Shown here: in pieces, positions 53,842-61,218 of the stretch
Numbering within the stretch: the stretch's first letter is position 1
How the letters are laid out: each line of letters opens with the position of its first letter
Position numbers and translations under genes: made by a program
Source of the DNA: Acidisphaera sp. L21
GTDB taxonomy: Bacteria; Pseudomonadota; Alphaproteobacteria; Acetobacterales; Acetobacteraceae
Reading direction: 5' to 3'
DNA length: 61,218 nucleotides
Assembly: GCF_009765685.1 (NCBI RefSeq)
Contig: NZ_LMUY01000015.1
Span: 65,687-126,904, forward strand
The notes under the pieces: model-generated
Databases searched by the model: none
What the model was told of the DNA's origin: nothing
Seen by the model: the letters and a program-made list of their open reading frames with translations, nothing else

Positions 53842-55014
53842 CTAAACCGCGCCCCGCTCATGCAGTCCGGCAATCGCCGCCGCATCATACCCCAACTCCG
53901 CCAACACCTCATCCGTGTGTTCGCTCAACCCGGCGGTCGCAGTCTCCAGCTTTGCCGGCGTACGGCTCAGCTTGATCGCCTGGCCGACGATCTCGATCCG
54001 CCCCAGTTCCGGGTGCTCCACCGCCTGCGCCATGCCCAGATGCTTCACCTGCGGGTCGGCGAACACTTCGTCCATCGCGTAGATCGGCCCGCACGGCACC
54101 TCCGCCGCTTCCAGCCGCTCCACCCAACTCGCCGACGTATCCGTGCGCGTCACCGTCGCGATCCGCTCGTTCAACAGCCCTCGATTGGCGGACCGCGCCT
54201 CGCCCGTCTTGAAATGCGGCTCGCTCACCAGGTCGGGGAAGCCTAGCTCCTTGCATAACCGCGCAAACATCTTGTCACCCGACGCCGCAATGTTGATGTG
54301 GCCATCTTTGGTCGGGAACACCCCGGTCGGGATGCTGGTCGGGTGGTCGTTGCCCGCCTGCTTCGGCACGTCTTTGTCCATCAGCCAGCGCGCCGCCTGG
54401 AAATCCATCATCGCGATCATCGAGCCGAGCAGGCTGCTCTGCACCCACTGCCCCTCGCCGGACACCTCGCGCTCCAGCAGCGCCGCCATGATGCCCTGTG
54501 CCGCGAACAACCCCGCGGTCAGGTCCGCCACGGGAATCCCCGCCCGCACCGGCCCATGCCCCGGCAACCCGGTGACGGACATGATGCCCCCCATTCCCTG
54601 CGCGATCTGGTCGAACCCCGGCCGCATCCGATACGGCCCGTCCTCCCCGAACCCCGAAATGCTGGCGTAGACGATGCGCGGGTTGATCGCCTTCATCGCC
54701 TCGTAGCCGATGCCCAGCCGGTCCTTCACGTCGGGGCGAAAGTTTTCCACCATCACGTCTGCCTGGGCGACCAGCTTGCGCAGGATCTCCAGCCCGTCGG
54801 GCGATTTCAGGTCCAGCGTGATGCAGCGCTTGTTGCGATGCAGGTTCTGGAAATCCGGCCCCAGGCGCGCGCCGCCCATACCGGCATCGCCTCCGGCCGA
54901 CTCGATCTTGATCACCTGTGCGCCGAAGTCGGCGAACTGGCGCACGCAGGTCGGCCCGGCGCGCACGCGGGTTAGATCGAGGATGCGGAAACGGGAAAGG
55001 GCGCCGGTGGCCAT
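53842..55014 (-). CDS. CaiB/BaiF family CoA-transferase (family III)
   Basis: 390 residues. Family III CoA-transferases move CoA between acids through an aspartyl-CoA intermediate. The catalytic aspartate is likely in GIPVADLTAGLFAAQGIMAA. FRILDLTRVRAGPTCVRQFA and the segment VENFRPDVKDRLGIGY are family marks. The ATG at 55014 has GGAAG nine bases upstream. It is divergent from argS. The substrate acid is unknown. Confidence 0.9.
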   Translation of the reverse strand: MATGALSRFRILDLTRVRAGPTCVRQFADFGAQVIKIESAGGDAGMGGARLGPDFQNLHRNKRCITLDLKSPDGLEILRKLVAQADVMVENFRPDVKDRLGIGYEAMKAINPRIVYASISGFGEDGPYRMRPGFDQIAQGMGGIMSVTGLPGHGPVRAGIPVADLTAGLFAAQGIMAALLEREVSGEGQWVQSSLLGSMIAMMDFQAARWLMDKDVPKQAGNDHPTSIPTGVFPTKDGHINIAASGDKMFARLCKELGFPDLVSEPHFKTGEARSANRGLLNERIATVTRTDTSASWVERLEAAEVPCGPIYAMDEVFADPQVKHLGMAQAVEHPELGRIEIVGQAIKLSRTPAKLETATAGLSEHTDEVLAELGYDAAAIAGLHERGAV

Positions 55015-55067
55015 GTGTGGTGTCTTCCTTGGACTTGAGCGTCCGATCACCCTAGAAGCGCCCGACC

Positions 55068-56837
55068 ATGACCGACAATATCTACACCCTGATTCGTGAG
55101 CGTGTGTTGGCTGCCTTGCAAGCCGCCGTCCCGGACCTGCCGCCCGAACTGGCCGCGCGTGTGGAGGTGACGCCCACGCGCGACCCGGCGCATGGCGACA
55201 TGGCGACGAACGCGGCCCTCATCGCCGCCAAACCCGCGCGCCTACCCCCCGCCAAGATCGCCGCCGCCCTGGCCGCCGCCCTGGCCCAGGCGCCGGAAAT
55301 CGCCTCCGCCGAGCCGGCCGGTCCCGGATTTGTGAACCTGCGCCTGGCCCCGGCGACCCTGCTTGCCGCCATTCCCGCCGTGTTGCGCGCAGGCGAGGCG
55401 TTCGGCGCCAGCACCACCGGCCACGGCAAGCGGATCAACGTGGAATACGTCTCCGCCAATCCCACCGGGCCGATGCATGTCGGGCATTGCCGGGGTGCGG
55501 TGGTGGGTGACGCGCTGGCCAACCTGCTGGCCAAGGCAGGTTACGCCGTCACCAAGGAATTCTACGTCAACGACGCCGGCAACCAGGTCGCCGCGCTCGC
55601 CTGGGCCAGCTACTGGCGCTACCTCGAATCCCTCGGCACGGCGTTGACGGAGGAGGAGTTCGCCGCATCGGTGCCCGGCGGCCTGCAATATCGCGGCGAT
55701 TACCTGGTCCCGGTCGGGGTGAAGCTCGCCGAAGCCTACGGCGCCTCCCTGGCTGGCCCGGACCTCACGGTCGGTGACCCGGCAAGCTGGCTGCCCGTGG
55801 TGCGCCAATTCGCCATCGACGCCATGCTCGCCAGCATCCGCATTGACCTGGCCGAACTCGGCGTCACCTTCGACCGCTTCAGTTCCGAACGCGAATTGCT
55901 GGAAAGCGGCGCCCCCGACGCCTCCATCGCCAAGCTCCAAGCCGACGGCCTGCTCTACCAGGGCGTGCTGGAACCGCCGAAGGGTAAGCTGCCCGACGAC
56001 TGGGAACCGCGGGAGCAATTGCTGTTCCGCTCCACTCAATTCGGCGACGACGTCGACCGCCCGCTGCGCAAATCCGACGGCACCAACACCTATTTCGCCA
56101 ATGACATCGCCTACCACGCCGCCAAGGCCGCCCGCTCGGACGTGCTGATCGACGTGCTGGGCGCCGACCACGGCGGCTACGTCTCCCGCATGAAGGCGGC
56201 GACCAAGGCCATCACCGGCGGCACCGTCCTGCTGGAGGTCGTGCTGTGCCAGATCGTCCGCGTGATGAAGGGCGGCGAACCGGTGCGGATGAGCAAGCGC
56301 GCCGGCACCTTCATCACCCTGTCGGACCTGTTGGAGTTCGTTGGCCGCGACGCCGTGCGCTTCACCATGCTCACCCGCAAATCCGACGCCCAGATGGATT
56401 TCGACATCGATGCCGCCGTCGCGCAGACGCGGGAGAATCCGGTTTTCTACGTTCAGTACGCCCACGCCCGCTGCCGCTCCGTCCTGCGCGCCGCCGCCGA
56501 TATGCCCGGCATCTCCATCGACCCGGCGGCCTCGCTGGACAGCCTGCAAGACGAGGCCGAGCTTGCCGTGGTGCGCCGCATGATGGGCTGGCCACGCACG
56601 GTCGAGGCAGCGGCGGAAGCGCGCGAACCGCACCGAATCGCGTTTTTTCTCTATGACTTGGCGGCGGACTTTCATATGCTGTGGAACCGCGGGAGGGAGG
56701 CTACGACCCTCCGCTTCCTGCAGCCGGACAACCTCGCATACACGCAGGCGCGTGTGGCGCTGGTGGCCTCGGTGGCGACCGTAATCCGGTCCGGCCTCCA
56801 AGTGATGGGGGTGGCCCCAGTCGAGGAGATGCGCTGA
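55068..56837 (+). CDS. argS: Arginine-tRNA ligase
   Basis: Class I aminoacyl-tRNA synthetase, 589 residues. The N-terminal tRNA-binding domain is followed by the HIGH-like HVGH in NPTGPMHVGHCRGAVVGD (about residue 137) and the KMSK-like RMSKR in EPVRMSKRAGTFITL (about 406). The C-terminal DALR domain ends the protein. The next gene begins right after the stop, so an operon with the SPOR gene is likely. Confidence 0.97.
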   Translation: MTDNIYTLIRERVLAALQAAVPDLPPELAARVEVTPTRDPAHGDMATNAALIAAKPARLPPAKIAAALAAALAQAPEIASAEPAGPGFVNLRLAPATLLAAIPAVLRAGEAFGASTTGHGKRINVEYVSANPTGPMHVGHCRGAVVGDALANLLAKAGYAVTKEFYVNDAGNQVAALAWASYWRYLESLGTALTEEEFAASVPGGLQYRGDYLVPVGVKLAEAYGASLAGPDLTVGDPASWLPVVRQFAIDAMLASIRIDLAELGVTFDRFSSERELLESGAPDASIAKLQADGLLYQGVLEPPKGKLPDDWEPREQLLFRSTQFGDDVDRPLRKSDGTNTYFANDIAYHAAKAARSDVLIDVLGADHGGYVSRMKAATKAITGGTVLLEVVLCQIVRVMKGGEPVRMSKRAGTFITLSDLLEFVGRDAVRFTMLTRKSDAQMDFDIDAAVAQTRENPVFYVQYAHARCRSVLRAAADMPGISIDPAASLDSLQDEAELAVVRRMMGWPRTVEAAAEAREPHRIAFFLYDLAADFHMLWNRGREATTLRFLQPDNLAYTQARVALVASVATVIRSGLQVMGVAPVEEMR

Positions 56838-57632
56838 GTGAGCGAGCGTTTGAGCCCCGCGACAGAAAGCTGGCGGCCCCAACGGCGTGAGCCGATGTTC
56901 GACCCACAGATGCGCCGTATGGCGGTCATCGCCGGCGGTGCCGCGGTCGTTCTGGCCCTGGGTATCGGCGGCTACGCCATGCTCGGTCGTCGCACCCATG
57001 GCGTTCCCGTCATCGAAGCCGACAGCCGCCCGTTGCGCGTGAAGCCCGACAATCCCGGTGGCATGCAGGTCGCCGGCGCAGAGGAACAAATTATGGGCGG
57101 CTCCGGCACCGGGCAGGCCGATGCGATGGCCCCGGCGCCCGAGGTGCCACAGCCGCAGGTGTTGCGCGCGCAGATCCAGGCCGCCCGCGAGGCTGCGCCG
57201 CCAGCCCCACCGCCCGAAGTGCCGCAGCCGCAACTGTTGCGACAACTCCAAACCGCCCGTCAGGCGCCGCCCCAGGCCCAGCCGGTCTCGCTCGCCTCAC
57301 CCCCCGCCGCGATCTCCGCCGCGCCCGAGCAGCATCCCATCGCTCCACCCGCCACCCACGCCCCCGCGGCACATGCCGCCGCCACCGGCGGCACCGAGGT
57401 GCAGCTTGCCGCGCTCGAAACCGAACAGGCCGCGATGAACGAGTGGCATCGCCTGGAAAAGCGCCTGCCGGACGTCATGAGCGCCCATAAGCCGGCCGTG
57501 ATGAAGGCCGAGCGCGACGGCAAGACTTTCTACCGCCTGCGCACCGGCGGCTTCACCGACATCGCGTCGGCCACCGCCTTCTGCACCCAGTTGAAGGCCA
57601 AGGGCGCGGGTTGCGCGATCGCCAGCTTCTAG
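56838..57632 (+). CDS. SPOR-domain membrane protein
   Basis: 264 residues. One N-terminal helix (MAVIAGGAAVVLALGIGGYA, about 31-50) anchors it in the inner membrane. A long Pro/Ala/Gln linker contains two copies of a PEVPQPQ(V/L)LR unit. The C-terminal SPOR domain (VQLAALETEQAAMNEWHRLE to the end) should bind denuded septal peptidoglycan. It begins at a GTG directly after argS, its usual neighbour in alphaproteobacteria. Confidence 0.88.
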   Translation: MSERLSPATESWRPQRREPMFDPQMRRMAVIAGGAAVVLALGIGGYAMLGRRTHGVPVIEADSRPLRVKPDNPGGMQVAGAEEQIMGGSGTGQADAMAPAPEVPQPQVLRAQIQAAREAAPPAPPPEVPQPQLLRQLQTARQAPPQAQPVSLASPPAAISAAPEQHPIAPPATHAPAAHAAATGGTEVQLAALETEQAAMNEWHRLEKRLPDVMSAHKPAVMKAERDGKTFYRLRTGGFTDIASATAFCTQLKAKGAGCAIASF

Positions 57633-57670
57633 CGGACCCAGCTTCTAGCGGACCGAGCTTCTGGCAGACA
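57623..57670. repeat. Tandem 16-base repeat across the SPOR gene stop
   Basis: Two identical 16-base copies of CAGCTTCTAGCGGACC (57623-57638 and 57639-57654) and a third diverged copy (57655-57670). The first copy contains the last codons and the TAG stop of the SPOR gene. It looks like a recent slippage duplication. Confidence 0.85.
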
Positions 57671-57674
57671 CGAC

Positions 57675-58925
57675 CTAGCCGTTCTCCGCCGGGGCCGGCT
57701 CGGGCACGATCTCGATGTCCGTCGCCGCATTCCCGTGCGCCGCTGCCAGCGTCGGGCCGAAATCCCCCGCCGGGGTGATTGCTACATGCTCCAGCCCCAG
57801 CCAGCGCGCCATGGTTTGCAGTTCGGCCAACAACCGTTCCGCCGTCTCCGGCGATGCATGCGGTTCGGCATGGGCGGCCAACACGTGCAGCGTCGACGTC
57901 GTCCGCATCGTCTTCAGGTCGACGCGCGCCACCATCCGGTCCCCCAGCAGGAACGGCAGCACGTAGTAGCCGTGTTGCCGCTTATGCGCCGGCGTGTAGA
58001 TCTCCAGCCGGTATCGAAACTCATACAGCCGTTCCGTCCGGGTACGCTCCCACACCGCTGGGTCGAACGGGCAGAGCAGAGCGCACGCCTCGACCCGGCG
58101 CGGCCACCGCGCCGCTGAGTGGACGTAGGCCTGCTGCTTCCACCCCTCTACCGTGACGGGAACCAGTTCCCCCATCTCCACCAATTCCGCCACCCGGTCC
58201 GTTGCCTCACCCGGCGACAGGCGGAAATAATCCCGCAAATCCCCGAGCGTCGCGATACCCAGCGCCCGCGCAGCAATCTGCAGCAGTGCCCGGTGCGCGT
58301 CCGCCGGCTCTGGCGTCGGAGTATCCAGAACTGCCCGCGGCAGCACGCGTTCCGGCAGGTCGTACACCCGCTCGAACCCTCCGCGCCGGGTGGCGGTCGT
58401 CACGTGCCCGGCCCAGAACAGCCACTCCAGCGCCCGCTTGTTCTCGCTCCATCCCCACCACCCGCCAGCGCCACGCGGCCCATCCAAATCGGACGCCGCC
58501 AAGCCGCCATCGCTGCGGATTCGCGCCAGCACTGCATCCACATGCGCCCGGCGTTCGGTCACGAAGCGGCGGAGTTCGCCGTAGATCCCCTCCAACCGGT
58601 CGGCTTGCTGCATGCGCCAGCGCAGCAGCGGCTGCGTGGTCGGCGGCAGCAGCGATGCCTCATGCGCCCAGTATTCGAACAGCGACGGCTTTGCGCCCCA
58701 CGCCGCATCATCCAGCAGTGCCCGCGGATAATCGCCCAGCCGGGAAAACAGCGGCAGATAGTGCGCCCGGGTCAGCACCGTCACCGAATCGATCTGCAAC
58801 AGTCCCAACCGCGCCACGGTGCGCCGCAACTGCGCGCGATCCGCGATGGCGGGCCGCGCCTCAGCCAGCCCGGTGGCGGCCAGTGCGATGCGCCGGGCGG
58901 TGGCGACGGATATGCGCTCCCTCAT
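57675..58925 (-). CDS. YcaQ/AlkX-type winged-helix DNA glycosylase (HTH_42 family)
   Basis: 416 residues of the HTH_42 superfamily: RRTVARLGLLQIDSVTVLTR contains the QxD motif (QID) that marks the AlkX/YcaQ branch, as opposed to QxQ in AlkZ. HYLPLFSRLGDYPRALLDDA and YVLPFLLGDRMVARVDLKT are also family segments. Relatives unhook interstrand crosslinks and remove alkylated bases. It is divergent from the aminotransferase gene. Confidence 0.88.
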   Translation of the reverse strand: MRERISVATARRIALAATGLAEARPAIADRAQLRRTVARLGLLQIDSVTVLTRAHYLPLFSRLGDYPRALLDDAAWGAKPSLFEYWAHEASLLPPTTQPLLRWRMQQADRLEGIYGELRRFVTERRAHVDAVLARIRSDGGLAASDLDGPRGAGGWWGWSENKRALEWLFWAGHVTTATRRGGFERVYDLPERVLPRAVLDTPTPEPADAHRALLQIAARALGIATLGDLRDYFRLSPGEATDRVAELVEMGELVPVTVEGWKQQAYVHSAARWPRRVEACALLCPFDPAVWERTRTERLYEFRYRLEIYTPAHKRQHGYYVLPFLLGDRMVARVDLKTMRTTSTLHVLAAHAEPHASPETAERLLAELQTMARWLGLEHVAITPAGDFGPTLAAAHGNAATDIEIVPEPAPAENG

Positions 58926-59003
58926 GCGGCACTGTCATGCCGCCGCGCGCATTGCACCGCAATGGGGCCGCTCTAGTCTGCCGGCGCAGCAGGAGCCAAT
59001 CGC

Positions 59004-60191
59004 ATGATCCGCAACGCCCCGCCCGGTGGCCCGGAAACCCGTATCCGCCCGCAGATCCAGGATATGGTGACCGACAACATCGCCGTGCTGGCGGAAAAGG
59101 CGCGCCACATCTCCGGTGTCATCCCGCTTTGGTTTGGCGAGGGCGACCTGGTGACCCCCGCCTTCATCCGCGACGCCGCCAAGCGGGCGCTCGACGCCGG
59201 GCGCACCTTCTACGTCCCCAACATGCGGGGCACGCCGAGCCTCACCTCGGCGCTGTCCACCTACCAAACCCGCCTTCACGGCCGCCCGATCGAGGTCGAT
59301 CGCAGCACGGTCACCCCCAGCGGCATGCAGGCCGTGGCCCTGGCGCTGGAACTGGTGGTCGAGCCGGGGACCAACGCCGTCTACGTCACGCCGCAATGGC
59401 CGAACATTCACAACGCCATCCACGTCGCCGGCGGCGAGCCGCGCCCCTGCCCCCTGGTGCTCCAGAACAACCAATGGACCCTGGACATCGACCACGTCGC
59501 CGCCCTGTGCGACGCCAGAACGCGCGCGATCGTCTTCTCCAGCCCCGCCAACCCGACCGGCTGGACCGCCACCCAGGAGGACCTCCGCGCCCTGCTAGCG
59601 CTGAGCCGGGAACGCGGCATCTGGATCATTGCCGACGAGGTCTACGGCCGCCTGTATTTCGATGGCGACATCGCCCCCTCGATGCTTCAACTCGCCGAGC
59701 CGGACGATCTGGTGATGACCGTCAACAGCTTCAGCAAGGCCTGGGCGATGACCGGCTTTCGCCTGGGCTGGCTCACCCACCCGGCGTCCCTGGCCGAGCG
59801 TGTCGGCGCCATGACGCAATACCTGAACAGCGGCACCGCCGATTTCATCCAGGAGGCCGGCGCCACCGCGATCACCGAAGGCGAGGGCTTCGTCGGCGAA
59901 ATCCGCGAACGTTGTCGCGTTGGCGTCGCCCTGGCGCACGAGCGTCTCGCCCAAGTGTCTCGTGTCCGACTGACGGCCCCACCGCATGGCGGCATGTACT
60001 CTTTCTTTCGCATCGACGGCATGCCGGATGCGCGCGTCGCCTGTCTGCAAGTGCTGGAACGCGCCCGCGTCGGCCTTGCCCCTGGCGAACTATTCGGCGA
60101 CGCCGCCGCCGGCTGGCTGCGCATGTGTGTCTGTCGCGACGCCAGGCAGCTGGGCATCGCGTTGGACCGCATGGCCGAGGCGTTGGTATGA
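59004..60191 (+). CDS. Class I/II pyridoxal-phosphate aminotransferase
   Basis: 395 residues. The PLP lysine is in NSFSKAWAMTGFRLGWL, the SxxK pattern of fold-I aminotransferases. SSPANPTGWTATQEDLRALL and ADEVYGRLYF are cofactor-binding segments. The amino donor and acceptor are unknown; aspartate- or aromatic-type is most common. An AGGAG ribosome site precedes the ATG. Confidence 0.9.
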   Translation: MIRNAPPGGPETRIRPQIQDMVTDNIAVLAEKARHISGVIPLWFGEGDLVTPAFIRDAAKRALDAGRTFYVPNMRGTPSLTSALSTYQTRLHGRPIEVDRSTVTPSGMQAVALALELVVEPGTNAVYVTPQWPNIHNAIHVAGGEPRPCPLVLQNNQWTLDIDHVAALCDARTRAIVFSSPANPTGWTATQEDLRALLALSRERGIWIIADEVYGRLYFDGDIAPSMLQLAEPDDLVMTVNSFSKAWAMTGFRLGWLTHPASLAERVGAMTQYLNSGTADFIQEAGATAITEGEGFVGEIRERCRVGVALAHERLAQVSRVRLTAPPHGGMYSFFRIDGMPDARVACLQVLERARVGLAPGELFGDAAAGWLRMCVCRDARQLGIALDRMAEALV

Positions 60192-60252
60192 CCAGCACGA
60201 AGGCACTGTAGCGCGGCGAGGCAGACCGCCGCGGCCGTCTTCTACCGCCGAG

Positions 60253-60540
60253 TCAGGCAGGCGACCTTATGGGCAGCTTGGCGATATGTGGCGCATCGGG
60301 TCGCTGCTGCAGGTGGGCCAGGTCGAACGTGGACTGCAACGCCAACCAAAGTCGCGCCGTACTGCCGATGCCTTGTTCAAGCCGGAGTGCCATTTCCGGC
60401 GAAACGCCGGAGCGGCCGGAAATGACACGATGCAACTGCTGCCGCGTGACGCCCAGCCCAGCCGCCGCTTCTGCTATCGACAGCCCAAGAGCATCCAGCT
60501 CGTCTTTGACCAGCAGCCCCGGGTGGGGCGGATTTTTCAT
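60253..60540 (-). CDS. higA: HigA-family antitoxin
   Basis: 95 residues with an XRE-type helix-turn-helix: LSIAEAAAGLGVTRQQLHRV, then SGRSGVSPEMALRLEQGIG, the usual HigA pattern beginning PPHPGLLVKDELDALGLS. It neutralises HigB and is expected to repress the operon. The ATG at 60540 has AAGG eight bases upstream; a GTG at 60546 is also in frame. It follows higB, the usual toxin-first order. Confidence 0.92.
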   Translation of the reverse strand: MKNPPHPGLLVKDELDALGLSIAEAAAGLGVTRQQLHRVISGRSGVSPEMALRLEQGIGSTARLWLALQSTFDLAHLQQRPDAPHIAKLPIRSPA

Positions 60541-60561
60541 TGGCACGGCCTTACCGATCTT

Positions 60562-60840
60562 TCAGTGGTAATCAACAAAATCGACATCCAGCGCCTGGCC
60601 GGACTCGAACCGAAACACGATCCGCCAATTGGCGCGCACCGTGACCGCCCACAATCCGAAAAGATCGCCCTTCAGTTGATGCAGCCGGAAGGATGGGAAA
60701 TTCAATTCCTCCACCTCCTGAGCGTCATCGAGTGCAGCAAGCATTGTTCCAATGCGACGGGCCAATTCAGCCGGGACGCCCCGGTGATCACCATCCTCGA
60801 ACACCCGGCGCAGTCCCTTATGGCGAAAGCTCTGGATCAA
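60562..60840 (-). CDS. higB: HigB/RelE-family toxin
   Basis: 92 residues of the RelE/HigB mRNA interferase fold: IQSFRHKGLRRVFEDGDHRG, FRLHQLKGDLFGLWAVTVRA and NWRIVFRFESGQALDVDFVD. It is expected to cut mRNA on the ribosome. The frame is open to 60960, but homology begins at IQSF. The TTG at 60840 has AAGGA seven bases before it and is the likely start. The operator lies just upstream. Confidence 0.9.
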   Translation of the reverse strand: MIQSFRHKGLRRVFEDGDHRGVPAELARRIGTMLAALDDAQEVEELNFPSFRLHQLKGDLFGLWAVTVRANWRIVFRFESGQALDVDFVDYH

Positions 60841-60860
60841 GTTGCTTTCCTTCGGATCAA

Positions 60861-60886
60861 TGTAACATGTAATGCGACATATTACA
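60861..60886 (-). promoter_or_regulatory. higBA operator (inverted repeat)
   Basis: Half-sites TGTAACATGT and ACATATTACA form an inverted repeat around six bases, with one mismatch. It lies 21 bases upstream of the higB start, where HigA proteins normally bind. It is also AT-rich compared with its surroundings, as expected for a promoter. Confidence 0.82.
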
Positions 60887-60966
60887 ACGCGAGATCCCAA
60901 GCTTGCCGCTGGTTGACCCGCCCCAGTGCTCATCGCACGATCCCCCCGACCGGGGAGCATGATCTG

Positions 60967-61218
60967 ATGCCGTTTGCCAAGACCGATGACGGGGTTCGCC
61001 TACAATACGAGGAAACCGGATCCGGCACCCCCATCGTCTTCGTGCACGAATTCGCCGGCGATGTGCGGAGTTGGGAGCTACAGCTCAGCCATTTCGGCCG
61101 CCGCTACCGGGCCGTCGCCTACAACGCACGCGGCTACCCACCCAGTGACGTGCCGCCAAACCCCACATCCTACTCCCAAGCCCGCGCTGCCGACGACATC
61201 GCCGCCACCATGGACGCC
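60967..61218 (+). CDS. Alpha/beta hydrolase, 5' part only (cut by window end)
   Basis: The first 84 codons of an alpha/beta hydrolase: MPFAKTDDGVRLQYEETGSG, then IVFVHEFAGDVRSWELQLSH with the oxyanion-region HEFAG, and YNARGYPPSD. The nucleophile and histidine lie beyond the window. The ATG at 60967 has GGGGAG upstream. The substrate cannot be told. Confidence 0.82.
   Translation, partial: MPFAKTDDGVRLQYEETGSGTPIVFVHEFAGDVRSWELQLSHFGRRYRAVAYNARGYPPSDVPPNPTSYSQARAADDIAATMDA

Noticed and set aside
52967-53845. 292-codon plus-strand frame opposite the 53023-53769 gene
   Set aside because: Ser/Arg/Pro-rich with no helical pattern; the minus-strand frame looks more protein-like. Strand choice remains only moderately certain.

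Overview
The window looks like a 61 kb stretch of chromosome from a GC-rich alphaproteobacterium, most likely of the Acetobacteraceae/Rhodospirillales type. This is inferred from gene content and order: an F0-only ATP synthase operon with two b-type subunits, a DUF3553/ChpT-like/CheA cluster, ubiG beside lysC and ptsP, hisS-prfA-prmC followed by a DUF4167 gene, and argS followed by a SPOR-domain gene. The genus cannot be told from the sequence. No rRNA, tRNA, CRISPR array, insertion sequence or prophage was recognised. Genes are tightly packed, often with 4-base start/stop overlaps, and no gene-free gap exceeds 300 bases.

Layout. 0-4.5 kb: glycine cleavage operon gcvT-gcvH-gcvP with a strong terminator. 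4.5-10.6 kb (minus): an orphan peptide-type binding protein, the F0 operon atpI-B-E-X-F and an MsbA-like ABC exporter. 10.7-13.6 kb: a small membrane protein, then oxyR divergent from katA. 13.7-19.0 kb: an accessory block (alpha/beta-hydrolase-TPR protein, FemAB/GNAT-like transferase, DegT-family aminotransferase, GNAT, methyltransferase, PhyH-type dioxygenase) that looks like a tailoring pathway for an unknown glycan or small molecule. 19.1-26.0 kb: an isolated EF-G gene, a DUF1800/DUF1501 pair, a PagL-like lipid A deacylase and a D-threonine-aldolase-type enzyme.

26.0-31.3 kb: a compact signalling operon (ChpT-like phosphotransferase, hybrid CheA, CheW, CheY, CheR) divergent from a DUF3553 gene. 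31.4-36.3 kb: moaA, a secreted small protein, a BioC-like methyltransferase, comF, grxC, DUF1178 and ubiG. 36.4-43.1 kb: lysC, a nitronate monooxygenase-like gene, ptsP, a RodZ-like protein and ispG. A CcdAB-type toxin-antitoxin pair is coupled to the end of ispG. 43.7-47.5 kb: hisS-prfA-prmC and a DUF4167 gene.

47.3-61.2 kb: a Nudix gene with an apparent 3' frameshift, an Atm1-type ABC exporter, a dnaJ/cbpM/small-ORF operon, an Fpg/Nei glycosylase whose catalytic N-terminus has no recognisable start codon, a CaiB-type CoA-transferase, argS, a SPOR protein, a YcaQ/AlkX-type glycosylase, an aminotransferase, a higBA toxin-antitoxin operon with a clear operator, and the start of an alpha/beta hydrolase cut by the window edge.

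The observations most worth a second look are the CcdAB pair translationally coupled to the isoprenoid gene ispG, the MCP-less ChpT/CheA cluster with an unusual CheA, the 13.7-19.0 kb tailoring cluster, and the two apparent gene lesions (Nudix 3' end, Fpg start).
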